Shown here in pieces: positions 24,142 to 33,799 of a DNA stretch of 64,000 nt (within the stretch, counting starts at the first letter, position 1; each line of letters begins with the position of its first letter). Both the position numbers and the translations under genes were made by a program. The notes under the pieces were generated by a model. The model did no database searches, had not been told where the DNA came from, and saw nothing but the letters and a program-made list of their open reading frames with translations. This DNA comes from an uncultured Eubacteriales bacterium (lineage in GTDB: Bacteria > Bacillota > Clostridia > Oscillospirales > Oscillospiraceae): positions 1-64,000 of the forward strand of contig USEU01000002.1 in NCBI GenBank assembly GCA_900553805.1, given 5' to 3'.

Positions 24142-25197
24142 ATGGGATCATCTGATCAGAAGAGAAGCCAGGCCAATGGACGCTCGTTCGTTTTGAAAGC
24201 CATGCTGGTCATCTTTGATATCATCGCTGTGAATCTGGCTTATTTTGCCGCACTCACGATCAGATTTTACGTAAACTACGAATTTAACGAGTGGGCGTTG
24301 GTCTATATTCCTGCGTTTATAAAGCTGGCGCCGGGGTATACGTTGTTCTGCCTGGTGGTATTTGGCGTATTTAAGCTGTACAACAGCCGCTGGAGGTACG
24401 CGGGACTGGGAGATCTGAATCGGATCCTGATGGCCAGCTTGGTGACCTGCGTGGGTCAGGTGCTGGGATCTTTGATTTTTACCATGCGCATGCCCATTAC
24501 TTACTATGTGATCGGTGCGGTGCTGCAATTTGCGATGGTTGCTGTCAGCCGGTTTTTCTACCGCATTACCCTGCTGGAGATGGAGCGTGCAAGAGCCAGA
24601 AAGCGCAGAAGCGGGACTATGGTCAATGTGATGGTGGTGGGCGTCGGCGAGACGGCCCACACGATGCTTCGGCACATGGAGCGCGACCCAGAGAGCGCTG
24701 CCCGTCCGGTGTGCCTGGTAGACTTCCGTGCGGATGGCTACGGTAGCATGATGGAAGGCCTGCCTGTGATCGGCGGGACAGAGAAGATTCGGGACACCAT
24801 CAAGAAATATGGTGTGGAGTGCGTGATTTTGGCGGACACCACCATGCCTGCGCAGATCCGGCAGGACATTCGTGAGCTGTGTAAGGATCTGGAGGTAGAT
24901 GTCCAGGATTATGCCGGTTATTTCCAGGAGTCGAGAGGAACGGTGACCCTGCGGGGGCTCATGGGGTATGCCAAGGGCCCGCTGGAGATCGTGCTCAATG
25001 GCGTACACCAGAAATTTGAGAATGGGGAGCAGGCGGCACTCTTCCTGACGGAGCGGTACGTGGTCACTTCCGTTTCGGCGAAGGATGGTTATCTTGTCGT
25101 TGAGCTGAAGAAGGATGCTTTGCTTCCCAATGATGTGAAGGAAGACTGGGTTCAGAGCTATGAAAAGGAAAGCGGAGAGGATATCAGTTTCTTCTGA
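24142..25197 (+). CDS. FlaA1/CapD-like membrane protein lacking the dehydratase domain
   Basis: 351 residues. It has the same four-helix membrane part (about 18-140) and the first Rossmann domain ('NVMVVGVGETAHTML', about 168-182) as its upstream neighbour, then ends after a further 90 polar residues with no SDR motif. The catalytic dehydratase half is therefore missing without a frameshift: the C-terminus is a defined 'EKESGEDISFF' and the next gene follows normally. It may be a regulatory or scaffold subunit. AGGAGGAAG precedes ATG 24142. Confidence 0.8.
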   Translation: MGSSDQKRSQANGRSFVLKAMLVIFDIIAVNLAYFAALTIRFYVNYEFNEWALVYIPAFIKLAPGYTLFCLVVFGVFKLYNSRWRYAGLGDLNRILMASLVTCVGQVLGSLIFTMRMPITYYVIGAVLQFAMVAVSRFFYRITLLEMERARARKRRSGTMVNVMVVGVGETAHTMLRHMERDPESAARPVCLVDFRADGYGSMMEGLPVIGGTEKIRDTIKKYGVECVILADTTMPAQIRQDIRELCKDLEVDVQDYAGYFQESRGTVTLRGLMGYAKGPLEIVLNGVHQKFENGEQAALFLTERYVVTSVSAKDGYLVVELKKDALLPNDVKEDWVQSYEKESGEDISFF

Positions 25198-25249
25198 GCC
25201 TTTTGCATAAAGCGTTTTGGTGAATTTGAGTTGAGGGAGATTGAGAAAT

Positions 25250-26536
25250 ATGGCATTTAAGAGGAAAAATGATTTCACTCCTTTCCCAAACAAGGTTTGG
25301 TTGGCAACGCCTACCATGCACGGAGAAGAGCTGCGGTATATCACGGTAGCTTACGAAAGCAACTGGATGAGCACGGTCGGCCAGAATATTAACGAAGTAG
25401 AGCGCATTGCCGCGGAAACGGCGGGTGTTAAATATGCTGTGGCGCTGTGCAGCTGCACGGCGGCGCTGCACCTGTGCATGAAGCTGGCCGGTGAACGGCT
25501 TTACGGCCGTCCCATGATCGGTCATGGGGCCTTGGAGGGCAAGAGAGTTTTCTGCTCCGATATGACCTTTGACGCAACGCTGAATCCTGTCGTTTACGAA
25601 GGAGGGATCCCCATCTTTATCGACACGGAGGAAGCTTCGTGGAATATGGATCCCGTCGCGCTGGAGAAGGCGTTCTCGATGTATCCAGAGGTGAAACTGG
25701 TGGTCTGCGCGGAGCTGTACGGCTTCTCCGGCAACCTCCGGCGGATCAAGGAGATCTGTCAGGCCCATGGGGCACTTCTGGTGGAGGATGCGGCCGAAGC
25801 GATGGGCGCCAGCTGGGAAGGACATAACTGCGGGACCTTCGGTGACTATGCGGCAATTTCCTTTAACGGAAATAAGATCATCACCGGCTCGTCCGGCGGC
25901 TGCCTGCTGACCAATGACCTGGAGGTGGCAAACAAGACCCGCAAATGGTCCACCCAAGCCCGGGAGAATGCGCCTTGGTATCAGCATGAGGAGGTCGGCT
26001 ATAACTATCGGATGAGCAACGTCATTGCCGGCGTGATCCGTGGGCAGTATCCCCACCTGGAGGAGCACATTGCCCAGAAAAAGGCTGTGTACGAGCGGTA
26101 TAAAGACGGCCTGAAGGGACTGCCTGTTCAGATGAATCCCTTTGATGAAGAGAAATGCGTCCCGAATTATTGGCTGTCTGCCATGATCATTGACAGGGAC
26201 GCCATGTGCAAACAGGTCCGGGGCGAGACGGACGCGCTTTATGTACCCCAGAGCGGCAAGTCCTGCCCGACAGAGATACTGGAAGCCATTGCCGGGATCA
26301 ACGCCGAAGGCCGCCCGATTTGGAAGCCGATGCATATGCAGCCGATGTATCGGATGCATGAGTTCGTGACGGTGAGCGGCTCCGGCCGGGCCAAGACCAA
26401 TGCCTATATCGCCGGCGGTGTCCAGGACGTAGGCGCCGACATCTTCCAAAGAGGCCTGTGCCTGCCCAGCGACAACAAGATGACGAAGGAAGAACAAACA
26501 GTAATCATCGACGTCATCCGGGCGTGCTTTGAGTAA
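25250..26536 (+). CDS. DegT/DnrJ/EryC1/StrS sugar aminotransferase
   Basis: 428-residue PLP-dependent nucleotide-sugar aminotransferase. 'ALCSCTAALHLCMKLAG' holds the phosphate-binding turn, 'LVVCAELYGFSGN' and 'VEDAAEAMGA' the PLP-contacting Asp, and 'SFNGNKIITGSSGG' the Schiff-base Lys (about 208). With the 4,6-dehydratase it would make a 4-amino-4,6-dideoxy sugar, as PglE does. An N-acetyltransferase (PglD) is not in the cluster. ATG 25250 with GAGGGAG upstream is preferred over TTG 25241. Confidence 0.92.
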   Translation: MAFKRKNDFTPFPNKVWLATPTMHGEELRYITVAYESNWMSTVGQNINEVERIAAETAGVKYAVALCSCTAALHLCMKLAGERLYGRPMIGHGALEGKRVFCSDMTFDATLNPVVYEGGIPIFIDTEEASWNMDPVALEKAFSMYPEVKLVVCAELYGFSGNLRRIKEICQAHGALLVEDAAEAMGASWEGHNCGTFGDYAAISFNGNKIITGSSGGCLLTNDLEVANKTRKWSTQARENAPWYQHEEVGYNYRMSNVIAGVIRGQYPHLEEHIAQKKAVYERYKDGLKGLPVQMNPFDEEKCVPNYWLSAMIIDRDAMCKQVRGETDALYVPQSGKSCPTEILEAIAGINAEGRPIWKPMHMQPMYRMHEFVTVSGSGRAKTNAYIAGGVQDVGADIFQRGLCLPSDNKMTKEEQTVIIDVIRACFE

Positions 26537-26546
26537 GGGAGCGGCC

Positions 26547-27260
26547 ATGGAGAGAAAGCAGGGCATCTACGAGCGGTATGTGAAGCGAATCCTTGATATT
26601 GTCTGTGCACTGGCGGCGCTCATCGTATTCTGCTGGCTGTACGCCATCCTGGCTATCCTGGTGCGGATCAAGCTGGGGAGCCCGGTGCTGTTTACCCAGC
26701 CAAGACCGGGCAAAGACGAAAAGATTTTCAAGCTGTATAAATTCCGCTCCATGACCGACGCACGGGATGAAAACGGCAATCTGCTGCCGGATGAGGTCCG
26801 GCTGACCAGTTTTGGAAAGGCCCTGCGCGCAACCAGCCTGGACGAATTGCCCGAGGCCATCAACATTTTGAGGGGTGACATGTCCGTCATTGGCCCCCGG
26901 CCTCAGCTGGTGCGGGATATGGTCTTTATGACCCCGGAGCAGCGCCTGCGTCACACCGTCCGCCCGGGCCTGAGCGGCCTGGCCCAGACCAGAGGCCGCA
27001 ACGCCATCTCCTGGGACGGCAAACTGGCCACGGACCTGGAATACATCCAGAATGTCACCTTCCTGGGGGACTTGAAGATAATCTTCGATACTGTCAAACA
27101 GGTCTTCTTCGGTGAAAAAGGTCTGGAAGACAGCGACGTGGACGAGGTAGAGATCACCGACGACTTTGGAGACTACTTACTGAAAGCCGGGAGAGTGGAC
27201 AAAGAAGAATACGAAAGGAAACAGGCAGAGGCGAGAGGGCTGCTGTCCGCTTCTCTCTAA
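26547..27260 (+). CDS. phosphoglycosyl transferase (bacterial sugar transferase, PglC/WecA-like monotopic)
   Basis: 237 residues. One re-entrant membrane helix (about 14-38) is followed by the PF02397 core: 'KIFKLYKFRSM' (about 55-65), 'ATSLDELPEAINILRGDMSVIGPRP' region (about 99-121, catalytic Asp-Glu) and 'RPGLSGLAQTRGRN'. It transfers a phospho-sugar, plausibly the amino-deoxy sugar made by the preceding genes, to undecaprenyl phosphate and so starts the repeat unit. ATG 26547, AAGGGAG upstream. The C-terminal 40 residues are acidic and unassigned. Confidence 0.92.
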   Translation: MERKQGIYERYVKRILDIVCALAALIVFCWLYAILAILVRIKLGSPVLFTQPRPGKDEKIFKLYKFRSMTDARDENGNLLPDEVRLTSFGKALRATSLDELPEAINILRGDMSVIGPRPQLVRDMVFMTPEQRLRHTVRPGLSGLAQTRGRNAISWDGKLATDLEYIQNVTFLGDLKIIFDTVKQVFFGEKGLEDSDVDEVEITDDFGDYLLKAGRVDKEEYERKQAEARGLLSASL

Positions 27261-27274
27261 GTGTGGAGAAATAT

Positions 27275-28051
27275 ATGAACGATTTGGTATCCATCATCAT
27301 GCCGTCCTACAACACGGCAAATTACATAGAAGCATCTATTGAATCTGTTCAGCATCAGACCTATGAAAACTGGGAACTGATTATTGTGGACGACTGTTCT
27401 ACGGATAATACAGACGAGGTAGTGCGCCCGTTTTTGACTGACGGGAGAATTCGTTATCTGAAAAATGAACAGAACAGCGGAGCTGCTATTTCCAGAAACT
27501 GGGCGCTGCGGGAAGCCAAAGGAAAGTGGATTGCATTCTTAGATAGTGATGATTTGTGGCTTCCGGAAAAGCTGGAAAAACAGGTTGCATTCATGGAACA
27601 AAACGGATACCACTTCTCCTACACCAATTACGAAGAAATCGACATGGCCGGAGAGAAAACCGGCGTGCGCGTCACAGGCCCCAAGAGAATCACCAAGACT
27701 GGAATGTTCAATTACTGCTGGCCGGGGTGCCTGACGGTTATGTATGACGCTGAAGCCGTGGGCCTGATTCAGATTGCGAATATCAAGAAAAACAACGACT
27801 ATGCCATGTGGCTGAAAGTATGCAGAAAAGCAGACTGTTATTTACTAAATGAGAACCTGGCCCAATATCGAAAGGGAAGAACAGGAAGCGTCAGCACACA
27901 CAGCGTGAAAACGATGATCGGTTGGCACTATAAACTGTTTCGTGAGGCGGAAAAGGAGAGCAGAATGGTAAGTGTGCTTAATACTTGCCGAAATATGGCT
28001 TATGGGTTTTATAAGAAAAAAAGATATATGTATCGTCAGGAGATAGAATGA
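27275..28051 (+). CDS. glycosyltransferase family 2
   Basis: 258 residues with GT-A motifs 'SIIMPSYNTANYIE' (about 5-18), 'VDDCSTDNT' and the metal-binding 'LDSDD' (about 91-95). It adds a sugar to the lipid-linked repeat unit; donor and linkage unknown. ATG 27275 with GGAG upstream is better placed than GTG 27263. The stop overlaps the next start (ATGA). From here the operon is AT-rich. Confidence 0.88.
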   Translation: MNDLVSIIMPSYNTANYIEASIESVQHQTYENWELIIVDDCSTDNTDEVVRPFLTDGRIRYLKNEQNSGAAISRNWALREAKGKWIAFLDSDDLWLPEKLEKQVAFMEQNGYHFSYTNYEEIDMAGEKTGVRVTGPKRITKTGMFNYCWPGCLTVMYDAEAVGLIQIANIKKNNDYAMWLKVCRKADCYLLNENLAQYRKGRTGSVSTHSVKTMIGWHYKLFREAEKESRMVSVLNTCRNMAYGFYKKKRYMYRQEIE

Positions 28052-29091
28052 AAAAGGTCTGCGTGATTGGCCATTTCGGCTTTGGCAAAGAAATGCTGAA
28101 TGGCCAGACTGTTAAAACAAAGACTGTTACTGCGGAGCTGGAGAAGCATTATGGTGAAGACCAGGTCGCCAAAATAGACACGCACGGTGGCCTGCGTGTG
28201 CTGCCCAAGGTGATTAAACTGATGCTGCGCGGTTTTGCGAAATGTGAAAATATTATCATCTTCCCTGCACACAACGGAGTTCGTGTCTTTGCTCCGCTGT
28301 GTGCCTTTCACAACCAGTTTTATCATAGAAAGCTCCACTATGTGGTTATCGGCGGCTGGCTGCCGGAGCTTACGAAAGGCAATGCGGTGTTGCGCTCTGC
28401 GCTGAAAAAGCTGAACTACATTTATGTGGAAACTTCCACTATGAAACGGAGTTTGGAGAAACAAGGATTCAAAAATGTGGTGGTCCTTCCAAACTTTAAA
28501 GACCTGCGTATTCTGCCCGAGTCAGAGCTGGTATATCCGCAAGGTGAACCCTATCGGCTGTGTACATTTTCGAGAGTTATGAAAGAAAAGGGAATCGGCG
28601 ATGCGGTGGAAGCGGTGAAGGCTGTCAACGAGAAGTTAGGGAGGACAGCTTTTGCGCTGGATATTTTTGGGCAGGTGGACAGCGGACAGACGGACTGGTT
28701 TGAAAGATTAACAGAATCCTTTCCGGAGTATATCCATTACAGAGGTTGTGTGCCTTTCAATAAGAGCGTAGGTATTTTGAAAGATTATTTTTGCTTACTG
28801 TTTCCTACAAGATTCTTCACGGAAGGTATACCAGGGACAATTTTAGATGCCTATGCAGCTGGTGTCCCTGTAATTTCGGCTAGGTGGGAGAGCTTTTCGG
28901 ACGTGGTGGACGACGGAGTTACGGGAATTGGATTTGATTTTTGTAATCAATCAGACCTTGAGAAAACACTATATAAAGTTGCAAATGAGCCAGATTTAGT
29001 CCTGGAAAAGAAAAAAAGCTGTGTCTCCGTAGCACGTAAATACACACCCAATGAAGCGATGTGTGTGTTGTATAGAAGATTTACCAGATAG
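28048..29091 (+). CDS. glycosyltransferase family 4 (group 1)
   Basis: 347 residues of GT-B type. The C-terminal nucleotide-sugar site 'FTEGIPGTILDAYAAGVPVI' (about 262-281) has the E-x7-D variant of the E-x7-E motif. Translationally coupled to the GT2 gene before it; ends 83 nt before the next gene. Donor and acceptor cannot be assigned. Confidence 0.85.
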   Translation: MKKVCVIGHFGFGKEMLNGQTVKTKTVTAELEKHYGEDQVAKIDTHGGLRVLPKVIKLMLRGFAKCENIIIFPAHNGVRVFAPLCAFHNQFYHRKLHYVVIGGWLPELTKGNAVLRSALKKLNYIYVETSTMKRSLEKQGFKNVVVLPNFKDLRILPESELVYPQGEPYRLCTFSRVMKEKGIGDAVEAVKAVNEKLGRTAFALDIFGQVDSGQTDWFERLTESFPEYIHYRGCVPFNKSVGILKDYFCLLFPTRFFTEGIPGTILDAYAAGVPVISARWESFSDVVDDGVTGIGFDFCNQSDLEKTLYKVANEPDLVLEKKKSCVSVARKYTPNEAMCVLYRRFTR

Positions 29092-29174
29092 TGCAGTAAG
29101 TGGATTATATTAGTAAGAAAAATTTTTTATTACAGAAACTTCGGAAAGATATTGCAGAAAGGTTGTTTTAAAAT

Positions 29175-30266
29175 ATGACGATTGTTCAAGTTATGCCAGA
29201 ATTTGGGCTCGCTGGGGCGGAAACTATGTGTGAGAACTTAATATATGAACTGACTAAACTTGGGCATAACGTGGTTGCTGTGAGTATGTATGACTTCCAC
29301 TCCGCCATTACGGAACGACTTGAAAATTCAGGTATAGATGTATGCTATTTAGGGAAAAAACCGGGCTTGGATTTTTCCATGATTCCGAAAATGATGAGAG
29401 TTTTCAAAAAAGTCAATGCAGATGTTATACATACCCACAGAAATTGTGCACAATATGCTGTACCGGCTGCAATGATTGTGGGGATTAAACGAAGGGTTCA
29501 TACGGTCCATAATATTGCTGAAAAAGAAAACGAAAGAATGGCGCGGGTGGTAAACAAATTTTTTTTCAAACATTGCCATTTGATTCCTGTTGCACTTAGC
29601 GGTGGAATACGGGATTCTATCGTAAAAGAGTATAAAATAACCAGATCCCGTGTTCCGATTATTTTTAACGGAATTAATCTTTCACAGTGTATTTCTAAGG
29701 GAGATTACTCTATAAATGGGAATTTAAAGGTTTTACATATAGGGAGGTTTTCGGAACAGAAAAACCATGGCAGGTTGCTTCGTGCATTTGTGCAGTTTCA
29801 CAACAAACACAGTGACAGTGAACTTTGGCTAATTGGTGACGGCGAAAAGAAGACAGAAATTGAGACGTTTGTTTGCAAGAATGCCCTTTCTGAGAATGTA
29901 AAATTTCTTGGCTTGCAGAGCGATGTGCATGAATTCCTACGCGAGGCGGATATATTTGTGTTGCCATCGGATTATGAGGGAATGCCGATGACGATTATTG
30001 AAGCAATGGGGACGGGGCTTCCGTGCATTGCCAGTAATGTTGGCGGCATCCCTGACATGATTTCCAATGGCATTGATGGCATGTTGATTGAGCCAAATGA
30101 GGGCGCATTGGTGGATGCAATTGAAAGTCTGTACAATGACATGACGCTGAGAAAAAAGCTCGGAGAGAATGCAAAGAAACGAGCCCAATCATTTTCTTCT
30201 GAACAAATGGCTAGAGAATATATTAAAGTCTACGGGGACTGCATGTATGAATCCGGGAAACAATAA
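29175..30266 (+). CDS. glycosyltransferase family 4 (group 1)
   Basis: 363 residues of GT-B type: N-terminal 'MPEFGLAGAETMCENL' donor/acceptor loop, 'VLHIGRFSEQKNH' at the interdomain start and the E-x7-E motif 'EGMPMTIIEAMGTGLP' (about 263-278). Likely retaining glycosyltransferase. AAGGTTG before ATG 29175 is a modest ribosome site. Overlaps the Wzy start by 20 nt. Confidence 0.9.
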   Translation: MTIVQVMPEFGLAGAETMCENLIYELTKLGHNVVAVSMYDFHSAITERLENSGIDVCYLGKKPGLDFSMIPKMMRVFKKVNADVIHTHRNCAQYAVPAAMIVGIKRRVHTVHNIAEKENERMARVVNKFFFKHCHLIPVALSGGIRDSIVKEYKITRSRVPIIFNGINLSQCISKGDYSINGNLKVLHIGRFSEQKNHGRLLRAFVQFHNKHSDSELWLIGDGEKKTEIETFVCKNALSENVKFLGLQSDVHEFLREADIFVLPSDYEGMPMTIIEAMGTGLPCIASNVGGIPDMISNGIDGMLIEPNEGALVDAIESLYNDMTLRKKLGENAKKRAQSFSSEQMAREYIKVYGDCMYESGKQ

Positions 30267-31587
30267 TAGGAAAAGCAATCAAAAAGGTTTGTATCGGACA
30301 ATGTGGATTTGCATTTTTATGGGAATTCTGTATGCAAATTTTACAAGAGGTTTTGCAAAAGACGTTATTGGATGCCTGTCAACTTTTTTGATACTTTGGA
30401 AACTACTTATATTCAATAAAGAGGATGGATATTTGCTGCTGTTTGGAACACAGTTCCTTAGAGCAGTCATAAGAGTAGGATTTGGAGGCCATTCGTTTTC
30501 CTTTCTTCTCCTTGCTTTTCCCACATATTTACTGAAATTGCTATTTGAACAAAAAGGAAGAATTCATGGAGCGGTCTTGGTAGCTGCTTTTGTAATGGTG
30601 TGGGATTTTGCTGTCAGTTTTAATTCTTCTATTATCAGAATTGGTGACCAGCTTTTGTGGGGGGCCTCATTTATCCTTTTGCTCGGAATGCTGAGGAATA
30701 GTGCGGAAATTGACTTGGACAAGCTCATTGTGGTTTTTGGAATTGCGATATGGGGCATTTGCTTAGTAAATATTTTTGCCGAAATCTGCAAATTTGGAAA
30801 GACAATGGTTCCGTCGATGTACGGCGTTTGGAACCAATATGGGGAATACTACATGTTTGGGAAAGGTTACCCCGAAATAGCGGGCGGAAACGAAATTGCA
30901 CAGTATATTCCCATTTTTATTGGGATGGCGTTTTTCTCGTTTAATGGTAAAGATAGAAAAGTAAAGTTGTTTTATCTGGTGTCCTCGCTTTTCTTTTCCT
31001 ATTGCGGGATGATGTGCATTGCGAGAGCATTTTATGTTGAAATGGCAATCATACTTCTTTTTGCACTGGTGTACCTGTCACATAATCCCAAATGGCCAAT
31101 TCTCATTTCATTTCTTTTCACGACGATGGTGATATTTTCCTATGACAGATTATCCGGTTTGTTTGAGCCGGTCTTAAATGCGGTCGGTAAAAGGTTTGGA
31201 GGCGGGTATGGCTCAAGGGCTGGTTTGATTAAGGGAACGATACAGGTCTGGAAATCAAGTGCGTCAAACTTCTTGTTTGGAATTGGCACTGAGTACAATG
31301 AAGTATATGATACGGCACATAATATTGTTTTTGATGCGTTGGTTTCGTTGGGCACTTTAGGAGCAAGTGTATATTTTGGGACTCTGTTAATTGAGGGGAG
31401 AAAGGCCCTTCAGAAAAAAGAAACGCAGTCAATTGTTCGATTTGCCCCACTTGTAATGTTGCTGCTTTATAAAATGATTTCGGGTTGTCTGAAGGATGTT
31501 CCATTTTATTTTATGATTGGTATTTGTTTGCTGTTTGCCCAAAAATATGAATTATCAAAAGACAAATCAGGTAGGGTAGAAGTATGA
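30247..31587 (+). CDS. wzy: O-antigen/exopolysaccharide polymerase (Wzy-like)
   Basis: 446 residues, about 11 hydrophobic helices and a large extracellular loop around residues 190-230 and 320-350 ('RFGGGYGSRAGLIKG', 'GIGTEYNEVYDTAHNIVFDAL'), the pattern of Wzy/WaaL proteins including an Arg and a His in the outer loop. It would polymerise repeat units exported by the adjacent Wzx. ATG 30247 overlaps the previous gene by 20 nt. Assignment rests on topology and context because Wzy sequences diverge. Confidence 0.8.
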   Translation: MNPGNNNRKSNQKGLYRTMWICIFMGILYANFTRGFAKDVIGCLSTFLILWKLLIFNKEDGYLLLFGTQFLRAVIRVGFGGHSFSFLLLAFPTYLLKLLFEQKGRIHGAVLVAAFVMVWDFAVSFNSSIIRIGDQLLWGASFILLLGMLRNSAEIDLDKLIVVFGIAIWGICLVNIFAEICKFGKTMVPSMYGVWNQYGEYYMFGKGYPEIAGGNEIAQYIPIFIGMAFFSFNGKDRKVKLFYLVSSLFFSYCGMMCIARAFYVEMAIILLFALVYLSHNPKWPILISFLFTTMVIFSYDRLSGLFEPVLNAVGKRFGGGYGSRAGLIKGTIQVWKSSASNFLFGIGTEYNEVYDTAHNIVFDALVSLGTLGASVYFGTLLIEGRKALQKKETQSIVRFAPLVMLLLYKMISGCLKDVPFYFMIGICLLFAQKYELSKDKSGRVEV

Positions 31588-33071
31588 AAAAGAAAACGCT
31601 TCTTCGCAATATCTTTATGTCCTTGCTGCTTCAGGTGTTAACCTTGATAAACGGCCTGATAATTCCACGAATTATCCTTTTGAATTTTGGATCTGACATC
31701 AACGGACTTGTTACCTCAATTTCTCAATTTCTCAATTTCATTTCTTTGCTGGAAGGCGGCGTAGGGACAGTGGTGATGTCTGCCCTGTATCGTCCCTTGG
31801 CGGAAGAAAATACCGAGAAAATTAGCGGAATAGTGAGATCGGCGGAGCTTTTTTTCAAAACCATTGCAAGGATATTCTTCATCTACTCAGTTTTTCTTGC
31901 GGTAGTGGGACCACTGTTTATTTGGAAGGAATTTAGCTGGCAGTACACTGCGCTGCTGGTGCTTGTACTGGCGATAACTGCTTTTATACAATTCTACTTT
32001 TCGATAACCTACAGAATTCTACTCAATGCAGATCAGAAAACGTATTTTGTGTCGCTGGTTCAGATTGTTTTTCTCGTCCTGAACCTTATTATGGCTATAG
32101 CGGTTGCAAAAATTTGCCCTGAGATACACATCCTTAAACTAGCTAGTGCGCTGGCATACTGTATCCAACCTATTATTTTCAACGTTTATGTAAAACATCA
32201 TTATAAAATTGACGAGAACATACCCGAGGACAAAGACGCGCTAGAGCATCGTTGGGATGGGTTTGGCCAGAACATTGCTTATGTTGTGCATTCGAATACC
32301 GATATAGCTGTGTTGACTGTGCTAGGCGGGCTGTCAGATGTTTCGATTTACGCTGTTTATAATTTGGTTGCTGTGGCGCTAAGGAACTTTGTCGTGGCGA
32401 TTTCTTCTTCAATCTTGCCGTCATTGGGGAGTGTCCTTGTCAAAGATGATTTGGCACAGGCTAATGACGCTTTCGATTTTTATGAATTATGTGTGGGACT
32501 TGTGACGACAGTTTTATTCACGTGTGGGGCCATATTGGTAACCCCATTTGTTATGATTTACACATCGGGAGTGACAGATGCAAACTATAATCAACCCGTT
32601 TTTGGCGCATTGCTTATGACAGCGAGCGCGCTAGGCTGTGTACGAGAACCTTATATAAATGTTGCGAATGCTGCGGGACATTTTAGAAGAATTTCAAAGT
32701 TTGGGTATATTGAAGCGTCTTTAAATATCGTGATTTCAATTGCGGTAGTCCGTTACTGGGGTTTAATTGGTGTAACGATTGGAACGCTTTTGGCATCGGG
32801 CTATCGATATATTGCACAAATTATTTACTTAAAAAAGGCTATCCTGTACAGGGGCGTCTGGAAGAGTATTAGAAGCACTGTGTGTTATTTATTGATTGCC
32901 GGAGTCAGCATAATCCTTGCCCATGGAATAGTTAGAGTTGAAGTGACGGGTTATTTAAATTGGATGGTCAAGTCTGTGCTGACGGTATCTATTGTTATGG
33001 GTGTGACAGTCATATTTGTTGCAATTTTCTATAGAAAGGTACTTGTATCTGTAATAAGGAGAAAAAAATGA
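31584..33071 (+). CDS. wzx: polysaccharide flippase (Wzx-like, MOP superfamily)
   Basis: 495 residues with 12-14 membrane helices and the MOP-family opening 'FMSLLLQVLTLINGLIIPRIIL' plus 'GLVTSISQFLNFISLLEGGVG'. Flips undecaprenyl-linked repeat units outward. Start ATG 31584 overlaps the Wzy stop (ATGA). Next to Wzy as in Wzx/Wzy-dependent pathways; no Wzz or chain-length kinase is in the window. Confidence 0.88.
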   Translation: MKKKTLLRNIFMSLLLQVLTLINGLIIPRIILLNFGSDINGLVTSISQFLNFISLLEGGVGTVVMSALYRPLAEENTEKISGIVRSAELFFKTIARIFFIYSVFLAVVGPLFIWKEFSWQYTALLVLVLAITAFIQFYFSITYRILLNADQKTYFVSLVQIVFLVLNLIMAIAVAKICPEIHILKLASALAYCIQPIIFNVYVKHHYKIDENIPEDKDALEHRWDGFGQNIAYVVHSNTDIAVLTVLGGLSDVSIYAVYNLVAVALRNFVVAISSSILPSLGSVLVKDDLAQANDAFDFYELCVGLVTTVLFTCGAILVTPFVMIYTSGVTDANYNQPVFGALLMTASALGCVREPYINVANAAGHFRRISKFGYIEASLNIVISIAVVRYWGLIGVTIGTLLASGYRYIAQIIYLKKAILYRGVWKSIRSTVCYLLIAGVSIILAHGIVRVEVTGYLNWMVKSVLTVSIVMGVTVIFVAIFYRKVLVSVIRRKK

Positions 33072-33799
33072 TACCACATATTATTCACTGCTGCTGGTTC
33101 GGTGGGAATCCATTACCCAAGGATGTTTTGAAAAATATGGAAAGCTGGAAAAGAAATAATCCAGGGTTCGAGATAAAGATTTGGTCCGAAAAGAATTTTG
33201 ATTATCGCACAAACCGATATACCCGGGAGGCATACGAGTGTAAGAAATGGGCCTTTGTTACGGATTATGTTCGACTGAAGGTCTTGTATGATTTTGGCGG
33301 AATTTATATGGACACGGATGTGGAGGCGGTACGGCCTTTCGGAGAAATGCTGGCTAATAAGGCTTTTTCTGGCTTTGAAACTGAGGAAAGAATTTCTACT
33401 GGAACAATTGGCGCAGAGAAAGGAAACCCCTGGATCGCATTGCAGCTAGAATACTATACAGATCGCAGCTTTTTTAAGGAATCTGGCGCAATGGACTTAA
33501 CGACGAATGTGACGACCATTTCGCGGATTACTGCTGCGCATTACCCAATTAAGTTTAATAATACTTATCAAAATTTAGGTGATGTCACATTTTATCCATT
33601 TGATTATTTGTGCGCGAAAAGGTTAAATGATGGGAAAGTGGTAAGAACGGAAAATACAGTCACCATCCACCATTTTAATGGTTCTTGGACAGGTCCCAAG
33701 ACGAAATTCATAAAATTCGTCAATAAAACAGTTGGTAATAAACCGATAAGAATTGCGGTTGCAATTAAGCACTTCCTAGTGAAAGGGATAAAAAAGTGA
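33068..33799 (+). CDS. glycosyltransferase family 32-like
   Basis: 243 residues with the GT32 DXD-containing region 'DYVRLKVLYDFGGIYMDTDVEAVRPF' (about 78-103) and N-terminal 'IPHIIHCCWFGGNPLP'. These use UDP-sugars such as mannose or galactose donors; exact donor unknown. ATG 33068 overlaps the wzx stop. AT-rich. Confidence 0.88.
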   Translation: MIPHIIHCCWFGGNPLPKDVLKNMESWKRNNPGFEIKIWSEKNFDYRTNRYTREAYECKKWAFVTDYVRLKVLYDFGGIYMDTDVEAVRPFGEMLANKAFSGFETEERISTGTIGAEKGNPWIALQLEYYTDRSFFKESGAMDLTTNVTTISRITAAHYPIKFNNTYQNLGDVTFYPFDYLCAKRLNDGKVVRTENTVTIHHFNGSWTGPKTKFIKFVNKTVGNKPIRIAVAIKHFLVKGIKK

